A stretch of DNA of 64,000 nucleotides. Origin: Lolium rigidum. Taxonomy: Eukaryota > Streptophyta > Magnoliopsida > Poales > Poaceae. Below the pieces are notes generated by a model, which made no database searches, had not been told where the DNA came from, and worked only from the letters and a program-made list of their open reading frames with translations. Positions 44,988 through 56,546 of the stretch are shown in pieces. A program made the translations under genes and the position numbers. The stretch lies in NCBI RefSeq assembly GCF_022539505.1, contig NC_061512.1, positions 147,729,962 to 147,793,961 of the forward strand, given 5' to 3'. Every line of letters starts with the position of its first letter. Positions within the stretch are counted from its first letter, which is position 1.

Positions 44988-47098
44988 ATGGCCACCCCTG
45001 AAAATACTAAGTTGTGTGACTTCACAACCACAAATAATAATGATTTCTTATGCACACCTATTGCTCCACTCCGCTACTACGACAGAATTCTTTGAAATTA
45101 AACCCGCTTTATCGAATCTTGTTATGCGAGAGCAATTTTCTCGGTGTTAGTTCCGATGATGCTCGCTGCCCATCTCAATAATTTTGTTGAATTGTGTGAA
45201 ATGCAAAAGTATAAAGATGTAGATGGTGACATTATAAAATTAAAATTGTTTCCTTTCTCATTAAGAGGAAGAGCTAAAGATTGGTTGCTATCTCTCGCCT
45301 AAGAATAGTATTGATTCATGGACTAAATGCAAGGATGCTTTTATTGGTAGATATTATCCCCCTGCTAAAATTATATCTTTGAGGAGTAGCATAATGAATT
45401 TTAAACAATTGGATAATGAACATGTTGCTCAAGCTTGGGAAAGAATGAAATCTTTGGTTAAAAATTGCCCAACCCATGGATCGACTACTTGGATGATCAT
45501 CCAAACCTTCTATGCAGGACTAAATTTTTCTTCGCGGAATTTATTGGATTCAGCTGCTGGACGTACCTTTATGTCCATCACTCTTGGTGAAGCAACAAAG
45601 CTTCTTGATAATATGATGGTTAATTACTCTGAATGGCACACGGAAAGAGCTCCACAAGGTAAGAAGGTAAATTCTGTTGAAGAATCCTCTTCCTTGAATG
45701 ATAAGGTTGATGCTATTATGTCTATGCTTGCGAATGATAGGACTAATGTTGATACTAATAATATTTCATTAGCTTCATTGGTTGCCCAAGAAGAACATGT
45801 TGATGTAAACTTCATTAAAAATAATAATTTCAACAACAATGCTTATCGGAACAATTCTAGTAATAACTATAGGCCATATCCTTATAATAATGGTAACGGT
45901 TATGCTAATTCTTATGGGAATTCTTACAACAATAATAGGAATACACCCCCTAGACTTGAAGCTATGCTTAAAGAATTTATTAGTACACAAACTGCCTTTA
46001 ACAAATTTGTTGAGGAAAAGCTCGATAAAATTGATATTCTTGCATCTAGAGTTGATAGTCTTGCCTCTGATGTTGATCTTTTGAAATCGAAAGTTATGCC
46101 TAATAGGGATATTGAAAATAAAATTGTTACTACAGCAAATGCCATCCAAGTTATAATTAATGAGAATATAAGATTAATGGCTGAACTGCGTGCTAGGTGG
46201 GATAGAGAAGAAAATGAAAAACTAGCTAAAGAGAAAAATGTAGCTAAAGTTTGGACTATTACCACCACTAGCAATGCTAATGATTCACATGTTGCTGCAC
46301 CTCCTACTATTAATGGTAAAATAATTGGTGTTGGCAATGTTTCTACTCCTAGTGCAAAGCGCGCAAAATTACCTGAAACTGCTAAAACTGCTGAAACTGA
46401 TAAAACTGCTGAAATTTTTCAAAATATTGGGGATGATAATCCCATTGATTTAGATTGTAATGATTTAGATTTTGATGATTGCCAAATCTCTGAAGTCATA
46501 AAGTTCTTACAAAAACTTGCTAAGAGTCCCAATGCTAGCGCTGTAAACTTGGCTTTCACAAAACATATTACAAATGCTCTCATAAAAGCTAGAGAAGAGA
46601 AACTAAAACTTGAAACTTCTATTCCTAGAAAGATAGAGGATGGTTGGGAGCCCATCATTAAAATGAGAGTCAAAGATTTTGATTGTAATGCTTTATGTGA
46701 TCTTGGTGCAAGTATTTCGTTATGCCTAAAAAGTCTATGATATGCTTGACTTGCCACCATTGAAGAATTGTTATCTGGATGTTAATCTCGCTGATAATGC
46801 TAAAAAGAAACCTTTGGGGAAAGTTGATAATGTGCATATTATGTTTAACAATAACCTTGTCCCCGTTGATTTTGTTGTCTTGGATATTGAATGCAATGCA
46901 TCTTGCCCCATTATATTGGGAAGACCTTTTCTTCGAACCGTTGGTGCTACTATTGATATGAAGGAAGGTAATATTAAATATCAATTTCCTCTCAAGAAAG
47001 GTATGGAACACTTCCCTAGAAAGAGAATGAAGTTACCTTATGATTCTATTATTAGAACAAATTATGATGTTGATGCTTCGTCTCTTGATGTTACTTGA
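44988..47098 (+). pseudogene. Element C gag-protease, broken
   Basis: ATG at 44988 opens MATPENTKLCDFTT, the family's Gag start. The frame stops near 45094 and is broken at least twice more before 45379. From there 453 codons are open: AWERMKSLVKNCPTHG, NLLDSAAGRTF, an Asn/Tyr-rich spacer (45820-45945), a coiled region rich in Leu/Asp repeats, a TAKTAET repeat, then the protease DLGAS. A one-base loss near 46710 breaks the protease, which continues in another frame with PIILGRPFLRTVGATIDM to the stop at 47098. Gag packages element RNA; this copy cannot. Confidence 0.9.
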
Positions 47099-49685
47099 GA
47101 TACACTTCCTGCGCCTAGCTGAAAGGCGTTAAAGAAAAGCGCTTATGGGAGACAACCCATGTTTTTAGTACAGTATTTTTGTTTTATATTTGTGTCTTGG
47201 AAGTTTTTTACTACTGTAGCAACCTCTCCTTATCTTAGTTTTATGTTTTGTTGTGCCAAGTAAAGTATTTGATAGTAAAAGTAAGTACTAGATTTGGATT
47301 ACTGCGCAGTTCCAGATTTCTTTGCTGTCACGAATCTGGGTCTACCTCCCTGTAGGTAGCTCATAAAATTAAGCAAATTTACGTGCATGATCCTCAGATA
47401 TGTACGCAACTTTCATTCAATTTGAGCATTTTCATTTGAGCAAGTCTGGTGGACTAATAAAATCCATCTTTACGGACTGTTCTGTTTTGACAGATTCTGC
47501 CTTTTATTTCGCATTGCCTCTTTTGCTATGTTGGATGAATTTCTTTGATCCATTAATGTCTAGTAGCTTTATGCAATGTCCAGAAGTGTTAAGAATGATT
47601 GTGTCACCTCTGAACATGTGAATTTTTATTATGCACTAACCCTCTAATGAGTTGTTTCGAGTTTGGTGTGGAGGAAGTTTTCAAGGATCAAGAGAGGAGT
47701 ATGATGCAATATGATCAAGGAGAGTGAAAGCTCTAAGCTTGGGGATGCCCCGGTGGTTCACCCCTGCATATTATAAGAAGACTCAAGCGTTTAAGCTTGG
47801 GGATGCCCAAGGCATCCCCTTCTTCATCGACAACATTATCGAGTTCCTCCCCTGAAACTATATTTTTATTCCGTCACATCTTATGCACTTTGCTTGGAGC
47901 GTCGGTTTGTTTTTGTTTTTTGTTTTGTTTGAATAAAATGGATCCTAGCATTCACTTTATGGGAGAGAGACACGCTCCGCTGTAGCATATGGACAAGTAT
48001 GTCCTTAGGCTCTACTCATAGTATTCATGGCGAAGTTTCTTCTTCGTTAAATTGTTATATGGTTGGAATTGGAAAATACTACATGTAGTAATTCTAAAAT
48101 GTCTTGAATAATTTGATACTTGGCAATTGTTGTGCTCATGATTAAGCTCTTGCATCATATACTTTGCACCCATTAATGAAGAAATACTTAGAGCTTGCTA
48201 ATTTGGTTTGCATATTTGGTTTCTCTAGAGTCTAGATAACATCTAGTATTGTGTTTTGAACAACAAGGAAGACGGTGTAGAATCTTATAATGTTTACAAT
48301 ATGTCTTTTATGTGAGTTTTGCTGCACCGTTTATCCTTGTGTTTGTTTCAAATAACCTTGCTAGCCTAAACCTTGTATCGAGAGGGAATACTTCTCATGC
48401 ATCCAAAATCCTTGAGCCAACCACTATGCCATTTGTGTCCACCATACCTACCTACTACATGGTATTTCTCCGCCATTCCAAAGTAAATTGCTTGAGTGGT
48501 ACCTTTAAAATTCCATCATTCACCTTTGCAATAAATAGCTCATGGGACAAATAGCTTAAAAACTATTGTGGTATTGAATATGTACTTATGCACTTTATCT
48601 CTTATTAAGTTGCTTGTTGTGCGATAACCATGCTTCAGGGACGCCATCAACTATTCTTTGTTGAATATCATGTGAGTTGCTATGCATGTCCGTCTTGTCT
48701 GAAGTAAGAGAGATCTACCACCTTAATGGTTGGAGCATGCATATTGTTAGAGAAGAACATTGGGCCGCTAACTGAAGCCATGAATCATGGTGGAAGTTTC
48801 AGTTTTGGACATATATCCTCAATATCATATGAGAATAATAATTGTTGCTACTTGCTTATGCATTAAAGAGGAGTCCATTATCTGTTGTCCATGTTGTCCC
48901 GGTATGGATGTCTAAGTTGAGAATAGTCAAAAGCGAGAAATCCAAAATGCGAGCTTTCTCCTTAGACCTTTGTACAGCCGGCATGGAGGTACCCCATTGT
49001 GACACTTGGTTAAAACATGTGCATTGCAATGATCCGGTAGTCCAAGCTAATTAGGACAAGGTGCGGGCACTATTAGTATACTATGCATGAGGCTTGCAAC
49101 TTGTAAGATATAATTTACATAACTCATATGCTTTATTACTACCGTTGACAAAATTGTTTCATGTTTTCAAAATAAAAGCTCTAGCACAAATATAGCAATC
49201 GATGCTTTCCTCTTTGAAGGACCATTCTTTTTACTTTTATGTTGAGTCAGTTCACCTATCTCTCTCCACCTCAAGAAGCAAACACTTGTGTGAACTGTGC
49301 ATTGATTCTTACATATTTTCATATTGCACTTGTTATATTACTCTATGTTGACAATATCCATGAGATATACATGTTACAAGTTGAAAGCAACCGCTGAAAC
49401 TTAATCTTCCTTTGTGTTGCTTCAATACCTTTACTTTGATTTATTGCTTTATGAGTTAACTCTTATGCAAGACTTATTAATGCTTGTCTTGAAGTACTAT
49501 TCATGAAAAGTCTTTGCTTTATGATTCACTTGTTTACTCATGTCATTACCATTGTTTTGATCGCTGCATTCATTACATATGTTTACAAATAGTATGATCA
49601 AGGTTATGATGGCATGTCACTTCAGAAATTATCTTTGTTATCGTTTTACCTGCTCGGGACGAGCAGTACTAAGCTTGGGGATGCT
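47099..49685 (+). other. Element C 3' internal non-coding region
   Basis: 2.6 kb without coding frames of note. The word AAGCTTGGGGATGC occurs near 47736, 47791 and 49672; the last is the purine tract directly before the 3' LTR. The position and length would suit a pol region in an autonomous relative, but no pol motif remains. Confidence 0.8.
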
Positions 49686-51279
49686 TGATACGTCTCCGAC
49701 GTATCGATAATTTCTTATGTTCTATGCCATATTATTGATGATACCTACATGTTTTATGCACACTTTATGTCATATTCGTGCATTTTCCGGAACTAACCTA
49801 TTAACAAGATGCCGAAGTGCCGATTCTTTGTTCTAGCTGTTTTTGGTTTCGTAAATCCTAGTAACGAAATATTCTCGGAATTGGACGAAATCAAGACCCG
49901 GGGTCCTATTTTGCCACGAACCTTCCGAAGACCGAAAGGGATACGAAGTGGGGCCACGAGGGGCTGCCACCATAGGGCGGCGCGGCCCAGCCCTTGGCCG
50001 CGCCGACCCGTGGTGTGGGGCCCCCGTGTGGCCCCCCACGCTGCCCTTCCGCCTACTTAAAGCCTCCGTCGCGAAACCCCTGATGCGAAAAACCACGATA
50101 CGGAAAACCTTCCAGAGATGCCGCCGCCGCCAATCCCATCTCGGGGGATTCTGGAGATCTCCTCCGGCACCCTGCCGGAGAGGGGATTCATCTGCCGGAG
50201 GACTCTACACCGCCATGGTCGCCTCCGGAGTGATGAGTGAGTAGTTCACCCCTGGACTATGGGTCCATAGCAGTAGCTAGATGGTTGTCTTCTCCTCATT
50301 GTGCTTCATTGTTGGATCTTGTGAGCTGCTTAACATGATCATCTATCTGTAATACTCTATGTTGTGTTTGTCGGGATCCGATGGATAGAGAATACCATGT
50401 TATGTTAATTATCAAGTTATTGCATATGTGTTGTTTATGATCTTGCATGCTCTCCGTTATTAGTAGAGGCTCTGGCCAAGTTGATGCTAGTAACTCCAAG
50501 AGGGAGTATTTATGCTCGATAGTGGGTTCATGCCCGCATTGACACCTGGGACGAGTGACGAAAGTTCTAAGGTTGTGTTGTGCTGTTGCCACTAGGGATA
50601 AAACATTGGCGCTATGTCCGAGGATGTAGTTGTCGATTACATTACGCACCATACTTATGCAATTGTCTGTTGTTAGCAACTTAATACCGGAGTTGGTTCG
50701 GACGATAACCTGAAGGTGGACTTTTTAGGCATAGATGCAGTTGGATGGCGGTCTATGTACTTTGTCGTAATGCCCAATTAAATCTCACTATACTTATCAT
50801 GACATGTATGTGCATTGTTATGCTCTCTCTATTTGTCAATTGCCCGACTGTAATTTGTTCACCCAACATGCTTTTATCTTATGGGAGAGACACCTCTAGT
50901 GAACTCGTGGACCCCGGTCCATTCTTTTTATACCGAAATACAAATCTGCTGCAATACTTGTTTTACTCGTTTTCTCTCGCAAACAATCATCTTCCACACA
51001 ATACGGTTAATCCTTTGTTACAGCAGTAGCCAGGTGAGATTGACAACCTCACCGTTTCGTTGGGGCAAAGTACTTTGGTTGTGTCGTGCAGGTTCCACGT
51101 TGGCGCCGAATCTCTGGTGTTGCGCCGCACTACATCCCGCCGCCATCAACCTTCAACGTGCTTCTTGGCTCCTCCTGGTTCGATAAACCTTGATTTCTTT
51201 CTGAGGGAAAACTTGCTGCTGTGCGCATCATACCTTCCTCTTGGGGTTCCCCAACGAACGTGTGAAATACACGCCATCA
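49686..51279 (+). mobile_element. Element C 3' LTR
   Basis: TGATACGTCTCCGACGTATC ... CACGCCATCA, bounded on the right by GGCTC. Small indels against the 5' LTR occur, for example near 50330 and 51020. Confidence 0.93.
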
Positions 51280-51284
51280 GGCTC

Positions 51285-52295
51285 CTCCATCGACACCACC
51301 GCCATCTTCATCAACGCTGCTGTCTCCCATGAGGAGGGAGTAGTTCTCCATCGAGGCTAAGGGCTGTACCGGTAGCTATGTGGTTAATCTCTCTCCTATG
51401 TACTTCAATACAATAATCTCATGAGCTGCCTTACATGATTGAGATTCATATGAGTTTTGTATCACTATTAGTCTATGTGCTACTCTTGTGATGTTATTAA
51501 AGTAGTCTATTCCTCCTTCACGGTGTAATGGTGATAGTGTGTGCATCGTGTAGTACTTGGCGTAGGCTATGATCATAATCTCTTGTAGGTTATGGAGTTA
51601 ATTATTACTATGATAGTATTGATGTGATTTATTCCCCCTTCGTAGTGTGATGGTGACAAGTGTGCATGCTATGTTAGTACTCGGTTTAAATTGCAAAGAT
51701 CTATTATGCTCTAAAGGTTACTTAAATATGAATGTCGAATGTTGTGGAGCTTGTTAACTCCGGAATTGAGGTGCTCTCGTAGCCCTACACAACGAATGGT
51801 GTTCATTATCAAACAAGAGTATATGTAGCACAAAGGAAGAGAACTTATTTATTTATGTGATCAATGTTGAGAGTGTCCACTAGTGAAAGTATGATCCCTA
51901 GGCCTTGTTTCCAAATACCGCAATCATCGCTTGTTTATCGTTTTACTCGCATCTTTACTTCCTGCAATATTACTACCATCAACCGCACGCCAGACAAACA
52001 CTTTTCTGGCGCCGTTACTACTGCTCATATTCATTCATATTACTTGTATTTCACTATCTCTTCGCTGAACTAGTGCACCTATACATCTAACAAGTGTATT
52101 AGGTGTGTTGGGGACACAAGAGACTTCTTGCATTGTGATCGCAGGGTTGCTTGAGAGGGATATCTTTGACCTCTTCCTCCCTGAGTTTGATAAACATTGG
52201 GTGATCCACTTAAGGGGAACTTGTTGCTGTTCTACAAACCTCTGCTCTTGGAGGCCCAACACTGTCTACAAGAATAGAAGCTCTCGTAGATATCA
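51285..52295 (+). mobile_element. Element B 3' LTR, right part
   Basis: It continues LTR B after element C, starting at CTCCATCGACACCACC and ending CTCTCGTAGATATCA. Joined with 42617-43137 it makes about 1.53 kb. Immediately after 52295 the DNA reads as a Harbinger transposase on the minus strand, so B inserted into that gene. Confidence 0.85.
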
Positions 52296-52688
52296 CATTG
52301 CAGCAGCGCACTTCTGGATTGAGGTGAAGCCCCACAAAGTTGTGCAATCTTGATTGGCCATGAAGTAGTCGTCGTACTCCCTGACGTCGTAGACAATGTT
52401 CATGAACATATCCTTGTTTATCCTAAAATGACGCCGAAATTCCTTCGGTGAATCAGTCGCGTCATCGGTGAATTAGTCGATGTCAAGCAGCATTGCGCTG
52501 GCTTGACGATGCCGGTTGATGTTCCTCCTCTTGCCTGGCTTTGAGCCGCTGCGACGAGGCACGGCGAACGAAGGCTGGAGAACGCGGAGCAAGCTCATAA
52601 GAATTAGCTACTGCTGTTGCCGCCGGACAGCCACAACGTTCTACTCCTCCGTGAATAGCTGCACCATCATCTCGCCATCGATGTCCAT
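52296..52688 (-). pseudogene. Harbinger DDE transposase, N-terminal fragment with three stops
   Basis: The minus-strand ATG at 52686-52688 opens MDIDGEMMVQLFTEE. The same frame continues through a Gln-rich stretch, SKPGKRRNINRHRQASAML, DSPKEFRRHFRINKDMF, REYDDYFMANQD and LWGFTSIQKC, the N-terminal part of the plant Harbinger transposase found in Pooideae. There are no frameshifts over 131 codons, but three in-frame stops (TAG, TAG, TAA). The catalytic DDE domain is not present. The gene end is the insertion point of element B. Confidence 0.85.
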
Positions 52689-53137
52689 AACGACAATCCG
52701 ATGAACACCTTGCAGGCCGGGCAGTTGTGCGGCGGTGGAGACGATCTTTGTTCCGGGACGCCGAACGAGGGGGTGGCGGCTATGTCGATGGACGGCTTTT
52801 CCTCGACAGACGGAGGTGTCTATTGCAAGCAGGGGGCGCGACAACGACGGTTGCGATCTAGAGGGGTGGGATTCGGCTCGGGCGTGGGTGGGAGGTGGGG
52901 AAAGCGGTGCGTCTCGCTGCCAGGCGGATCCCACTCGCGTTTTTTGACGTGCCGCGAGGCGCCGGCGCGCCCGATCCACGCCCTCTACGAAGGGGCCAGC
53001 ACGGGGTTTCCAACGCTCCTATTGGGCTCGAAAACTAGCCGGCGCCTTTTGGGGCGCACCGGTGCGAGCCCAAAAACCACGCCGGCCCCCAAAACGCTAT
53101 CGGGGCCGCTACGGGGCGCACCGGTGGAGATGCTCTT
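52296..53137 (-). mobile_element. PIF/Harbinger element, 5' half, interrupted by element B
   Basis: The right end GGTGGAGATGCTCTTA (near 53124-53137) is the complement of a GAGCATCTCC-type Harbinger terminus. GC-rich subterminal DNA and a 5' leader follow on the minus strand, then a transposase start. The remainder of the element lies beyond the missing 5' side of element B and is not in this contig. Confidence 0.8.
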
Positions 53138-53532
53138 ATCTCCGTTGTGTTACGAACCGAGACTAAAGACCCTCCACGTGGGTCGTAGGCGCGCACCGGG
53201 ACGGAGGACCTTTAGTCTTTGTAACACCAACAGGGACTAAAGACCATTACTTCTAAATTTTTATCCAATTTTTTCCATTCCCTCTTTTTTTTTCTTTTTT
53301 TTTTAAATTTCTAGTATTTGAGTTATTTGACAAGTTTCGGTGCGAGCCTATAAACAACGCGGCTCCCAAAACGCTATCAGGGTCGCTATGAGGTGCGCCA
53401 GTTGAGATGCTCTTAGCTCCGGTTGTTTTACGAACCGATACTAAAGACCCTCCAACGGGGTCGTGGGCGTGTACCGGGACGGAGGACCTTTGGTCCCGGT
53501 TTGTAACACCAACAGGGACTAAAGGCCATTAC
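53061..53532. repeat. Tandem duplication spanning the Harbinger/CACTA junction (period 278 bp)
   Basis: 53061-53250 and 53339-53532 align: GGTGCGAGCC, CCCAAAACGCTATC, GAGATGCTCTTA, TTACGAACCGA, CTAAAGACCCTCCA, CCGGGACGGAGGACCTTT and AACACCAACAGGGACTAAA occur in the same order in both. The copies are diverged, the second being closer to TTTGGTCCCGGTT. Each copy contains the end of the Harbinger terminus and the start of the CACTA-like DNA. Confidence 0.8.
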
Positions 53533-54459
53533 CATGCTCTAACTACTCGTGGTCAATTTAGTCAAATTACTTACTCGTGGCCAATTTTCCCGCTGGGTCA
53601 CCCATCCTCTAACTACTCCAACATTACCATGCTTAACTTCTCAGTTTCTTCTGTCCTGCTTCCAAGTGCTTTGTGCGCATATTACTGATATTAATATCAT
53701 ATCAATCTTATTAACCTGTTGGTCACGATGTCACACTTTTTCATTGTTTCAATCCAAATAATTGTTTAAATAAACAAAAGTAATGATGTAATATTAACTT
53801 TGAATAAATAAATGAAAATAATTTTTTTTTCAAAATCTAAAACTTGAAAATTTTCATATTTCCCTTTGACAGTTTGAAAATACAAAAATTGGCTAACCGG
53901 GTAAACCCTTGGTGAATTCCGATGAAACTTTTTGCGCAGATACATTTTCATATATTAAACATTTTTCGAGTTCGTATGCAAAAGATATTCCCATTTTACA
54001 AAAAATACAGTGTTTATGCAAAAAAAAAGTCAAAATTTATGTTTCTATTTTTCATAATAACTAGATCACCAAATCTACCCCATCTAAAAGGATTATTAAT
54101 TTTAAATTTTATATCATATTCTTTTGTATTTTACAAAGCTAAAAAAGACGATCCAGGGGGGGTGGAGCAAAAAAAATCCCTCAAAACCTTTAGTCCGGGT
54201 TGGTGTCTCCAACCGGGACTAAGGGTAGACCTTTAGTCCCGGTATGGGACCCCAACCGAGGGACTAAAGGTTTTCGCACCAACGGGGCCTGCCGCAACCT
54301 CTTTAGTCCCGGTTGGTGTCTCCAACCAGGACTAAAACTTTTCGGGGTCCTAAGCTAACCGTTCGAACCGGAACTAATAACACATTAGTTCGGGTTTTAA
54401 ACACATCTAGGACTAATGCTGCAGGCAACTCCGAACAAAAGATCTATTTTCTACTTGTG
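53138..54459. mobile_element. CACTA-like relic with CTTTAGTCCCGG repeats
   Basis: Words of the form TTTAGTCCCGGTT(G/T) and AACCGGGACTAAA recur in both orientations at 53200-53240, 53490-53525 and 54185-54410. The right end reads, on the minus strand, CACAAGTAGAAAATAGATC, one base from a CACTA terminus. Such paired subterminal repeats are typical of grass CACTA elements. The middle (53540-54170) is AT-rich with no transposase. The left end is not resolved because of the junction duplication. Confidence 0.6.
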
Positions 54460-55080
54460 TCGGGAGAAACTTGAGATCTGGGTTAGGATCGGCTAGCGGG
54501 GTTTTGGTTCATGTTGGTGGTCATCTCATCGACATCTTGTGTGTATTAACATCTATGAGATCGCGTGAAGATAGAGTTGCCACACGGTTGCGGTATAGTC
54601 GCCCTGCAATGTGTCCAAGAGTTCGATGTGGTTTGTATTGTGCTTTAAGTCAGGGCTGCGGTGGAGAGGCCCATCGAGCGATGATGAAAAGTGATGGATA
54701 TTCCGGCTCGGTGGTCCTTCACGGTGCTAAGTTTGCATAATTTTCCTTCCTAGCTCGCCCTTGGATCCGAGGCTGCATTGTCGTCGACATGTGTTGCTGA
54801 TTGTTTGGTGGTTCTTATGGCTTCATGCTCCTGTTGTCATGAGCACATCTTCCATGGAAGTTGATGGCTAAGTCGGGTTCCCTAGCTCATGGAGGAGCGA
54901 CGACGATGACCCATGTGTTCTACCGTTGGCATGTTCCTCCTCGGCGGTGTGTGTTGCATCGTCTTCCATGGAAGTTGATGGCTAAGTTTTGCGGCTTTGT
55001 TGTACTGGTTTTCCAATAGTTAACTGGGTTACTCACTTTTTCTTAATCAATAAATCTGCCATGTTTCTGAAAAAAAATCC
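54460..55080 (+). mobile_element. Possible LINE 3' region with A-tail
   Basis: The segment ends TTCTTAATCAATAAATCTGC...CTGAAAAAAAA, an arrangement like the 3' UTR and A-tail of Pooideae LINEs. It contains two direct copies of TCTTCCATGGAAGTTGATGG (near 54848 and 54961). There is no coding domain. It could also be an unrelated transcribed sequence. Confidence 0.4.
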
Positions 55081-55227
55081 TTAGTCAAAAAAGGTTGCAT
55101 AATAGTAATAGCATTGTTTATTTATGTCAGCGCCACAAAACTAGTACTGCTACATGTTTTAAATCTGTTGGATTTGTGACCAAACTGAAAACTATATGTA
55201 ACAACAGGCTGATGCCACTTAAATACA

Positions 55228-55285
55228 AAGATTATTATCATTATTATTATTATTATTATTACTATTATTATTGTTGTATTATTAT
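55228..55285. repeat. ATT/TTA microsatellite
   Basis: An imperfect run of ATT triplets interrupted by single changes. The coding frame over it (poly-Tyr) is an artefact. Confidence 0.9.
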
Positions 55286-55605
55286 ACATACACAACTGAA
55301 GTATTCTAAGAACAACATGCATTAAGGCTGAATACAACGGCTTACCAAAAGATAAATAAACCAGAGATTCTCATCACGAACATGTACAACTTACAATTAA
55401 TTAATATAGGTAGTAAACATATTTTGTTATTCTACTCTTCGAATATAAGAAACTCTTCAAATATGAAAAAAAATTCTTTAGTGCCGATGATTATCACAGA
55501 TTAATAAATATAATAAACATACAATACATTATACTTTTATTATACTTATCGTTTACTTTTGTTGTACTGATTTCATGGTCAACTTATCCACTTACAACTC
55601 TTGTA

Positions 55606-55981
55606 CTTCCTCCGTTCTGATAAATAAGACTTGCAAACTTTATCAAAATTCAAATCTTACTAAGTTTGACCATATATAAATAAGAAATATAAACATCTAA
55701 AAGATGAACCAAATATATTACTTCCTCCGAACTAAATTAATTGGCTCCACTTTATCTAGATATGGATGTACCTACATGTGTTTGTTGATTAGATACATCT
55801 GCATCTAAACAAAGTGGAGTCAATTAATTTAGATTGGAGGTAGTATGAAAATATAGTTTACAGTGAATCTAATAATATTGACTTTGTATCACAGATGTAC
55901 ATATTTTTATCTATAATATTAGTCAAACTTAGAGGATGTTAACTTTTAACTAATTTATATGTATTATTCATTGGAACAGAT
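55606..55981. mobile_element. Stowaway MITE carrying a second Stowaway
   Basis: It starts after TA with CTTCCTCCGTTCTGATAAAT and has the internal 'CTAAGTTTGACCATATATAA' arm, then after the nested element the 'ATATTAGTCAAACTTAGAGG' arm. The right terminus is degenerate (near ATTCATTGGAACAGA). Confidence 0.7.
55721..55843. mobile_element. Inner Stowaway MITE, 123 bp
   Basis: TA flanks lie at 55719-55720 and 55844-55845. The inverted ends are CTTCCTCCGAACTAAATTAA and the complement of TTAATTTAGATTGGAGGTAG, and the arms continue through TTGGCTCCACTTT. It was inserted in the outer Stowaway after the latter had landed. Confidence 0.88.
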
Positions 55982-56446
55982 AAGAAAGCAATACCGAGTT
56001 TCTTGATTTTATACTCTGATACATCTGATTCCAATGATGAACATACACGATTGTGAACAATGCTCCAGATTTCGAATCTACCATGTGTATGCATAGTCAA
56101 ATAAACAATTCCGATTTTTACTTTCTGGATTAAAAATTGGATCCCCAAGCATTCAAAGCAGGGCACAAACATAATATAAATGAAGTCACACTAGAGTCTA
56201 ATAGGAAATAAATTTTTTAAAAAAATAGTGCTCCAAGTAGAAAAAATAGGATATCTTAAATTTGTCTAATTTTAAATATATCTATAGGACCGATGGAGTA
56301 CATGAAACCAAATGCATGGTCAACGAATTTTCTTATGTCTAGATAGATACATGAACCATTTTATTAAAAAAATACAGAACCGTGTGGTCCCCATCCACAT
56401 GCTAAGTAATGCTCATTACCGAAGTTTCCTTATAAAGCCACTAACA
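55982..56446. other. No gene recognised; low-copy-like spacer up to the gap
   Basis: AT-rich DNA without recognisable frames. A 'GACCGATGGAGTAC' near 56288 resembles a single Stowaway end. Confidence 0.5.
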
Positions 56447-56546
56447 NNNNNNNNNNNNNNNNNNNNNNNNNNNNNNNNNNNNNNNNNNNNNNNNNNNNNN
56501 NNNNNNNNNNNNNNNNNNNNNNNNNNNNNNNNNNNNNNNNNNNNNN
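56447..56546. other. Assembly gap (100 N)
   Basis: Exactly 100 N, again a size-unknown placeholder. Low-copy DNA is on the left and the inside of the Angela 3' LTR is on the right (about 280 bp of that LTR are missing). Confidence 0.99.

Larger units (their letters stand above)
43133..51284 (+). mobile_element. Sabrina-like Gypsy element C, complete, non-autonomous, TSD GGCTC
   Basis: This 8142-bp element has LTRs at 43138-44733 (1596 bp) and 49686-51279 (1594 bp). A perfect 5-bp target duplication GGCTC lies at 43133-43137 and 51280-51284. Internal order: PBS, leader, broken gag-protease, then 2.6 kb of non-coding DNA and a purine tract before the 3' LTR. No reverse transcriptase, RNase H or integrase is present, so it must have been mobilised by a related autonomous element. 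Size, LTR length and gag-only content agree with Sabrina of barley and wheat; the name is from memory. Confidence 0.9.

Noticed and set aside
52701..53240. 179-codon plus-strand ORF
   Set aside because: It lies in the GC-rich 5' leader and terminus of the Harbinger element, opposite to its transposase. No domain.
55095..55325. Poly-Tyr ORF
   Set aside because: Caused by the ATT/TTA microsatellite.
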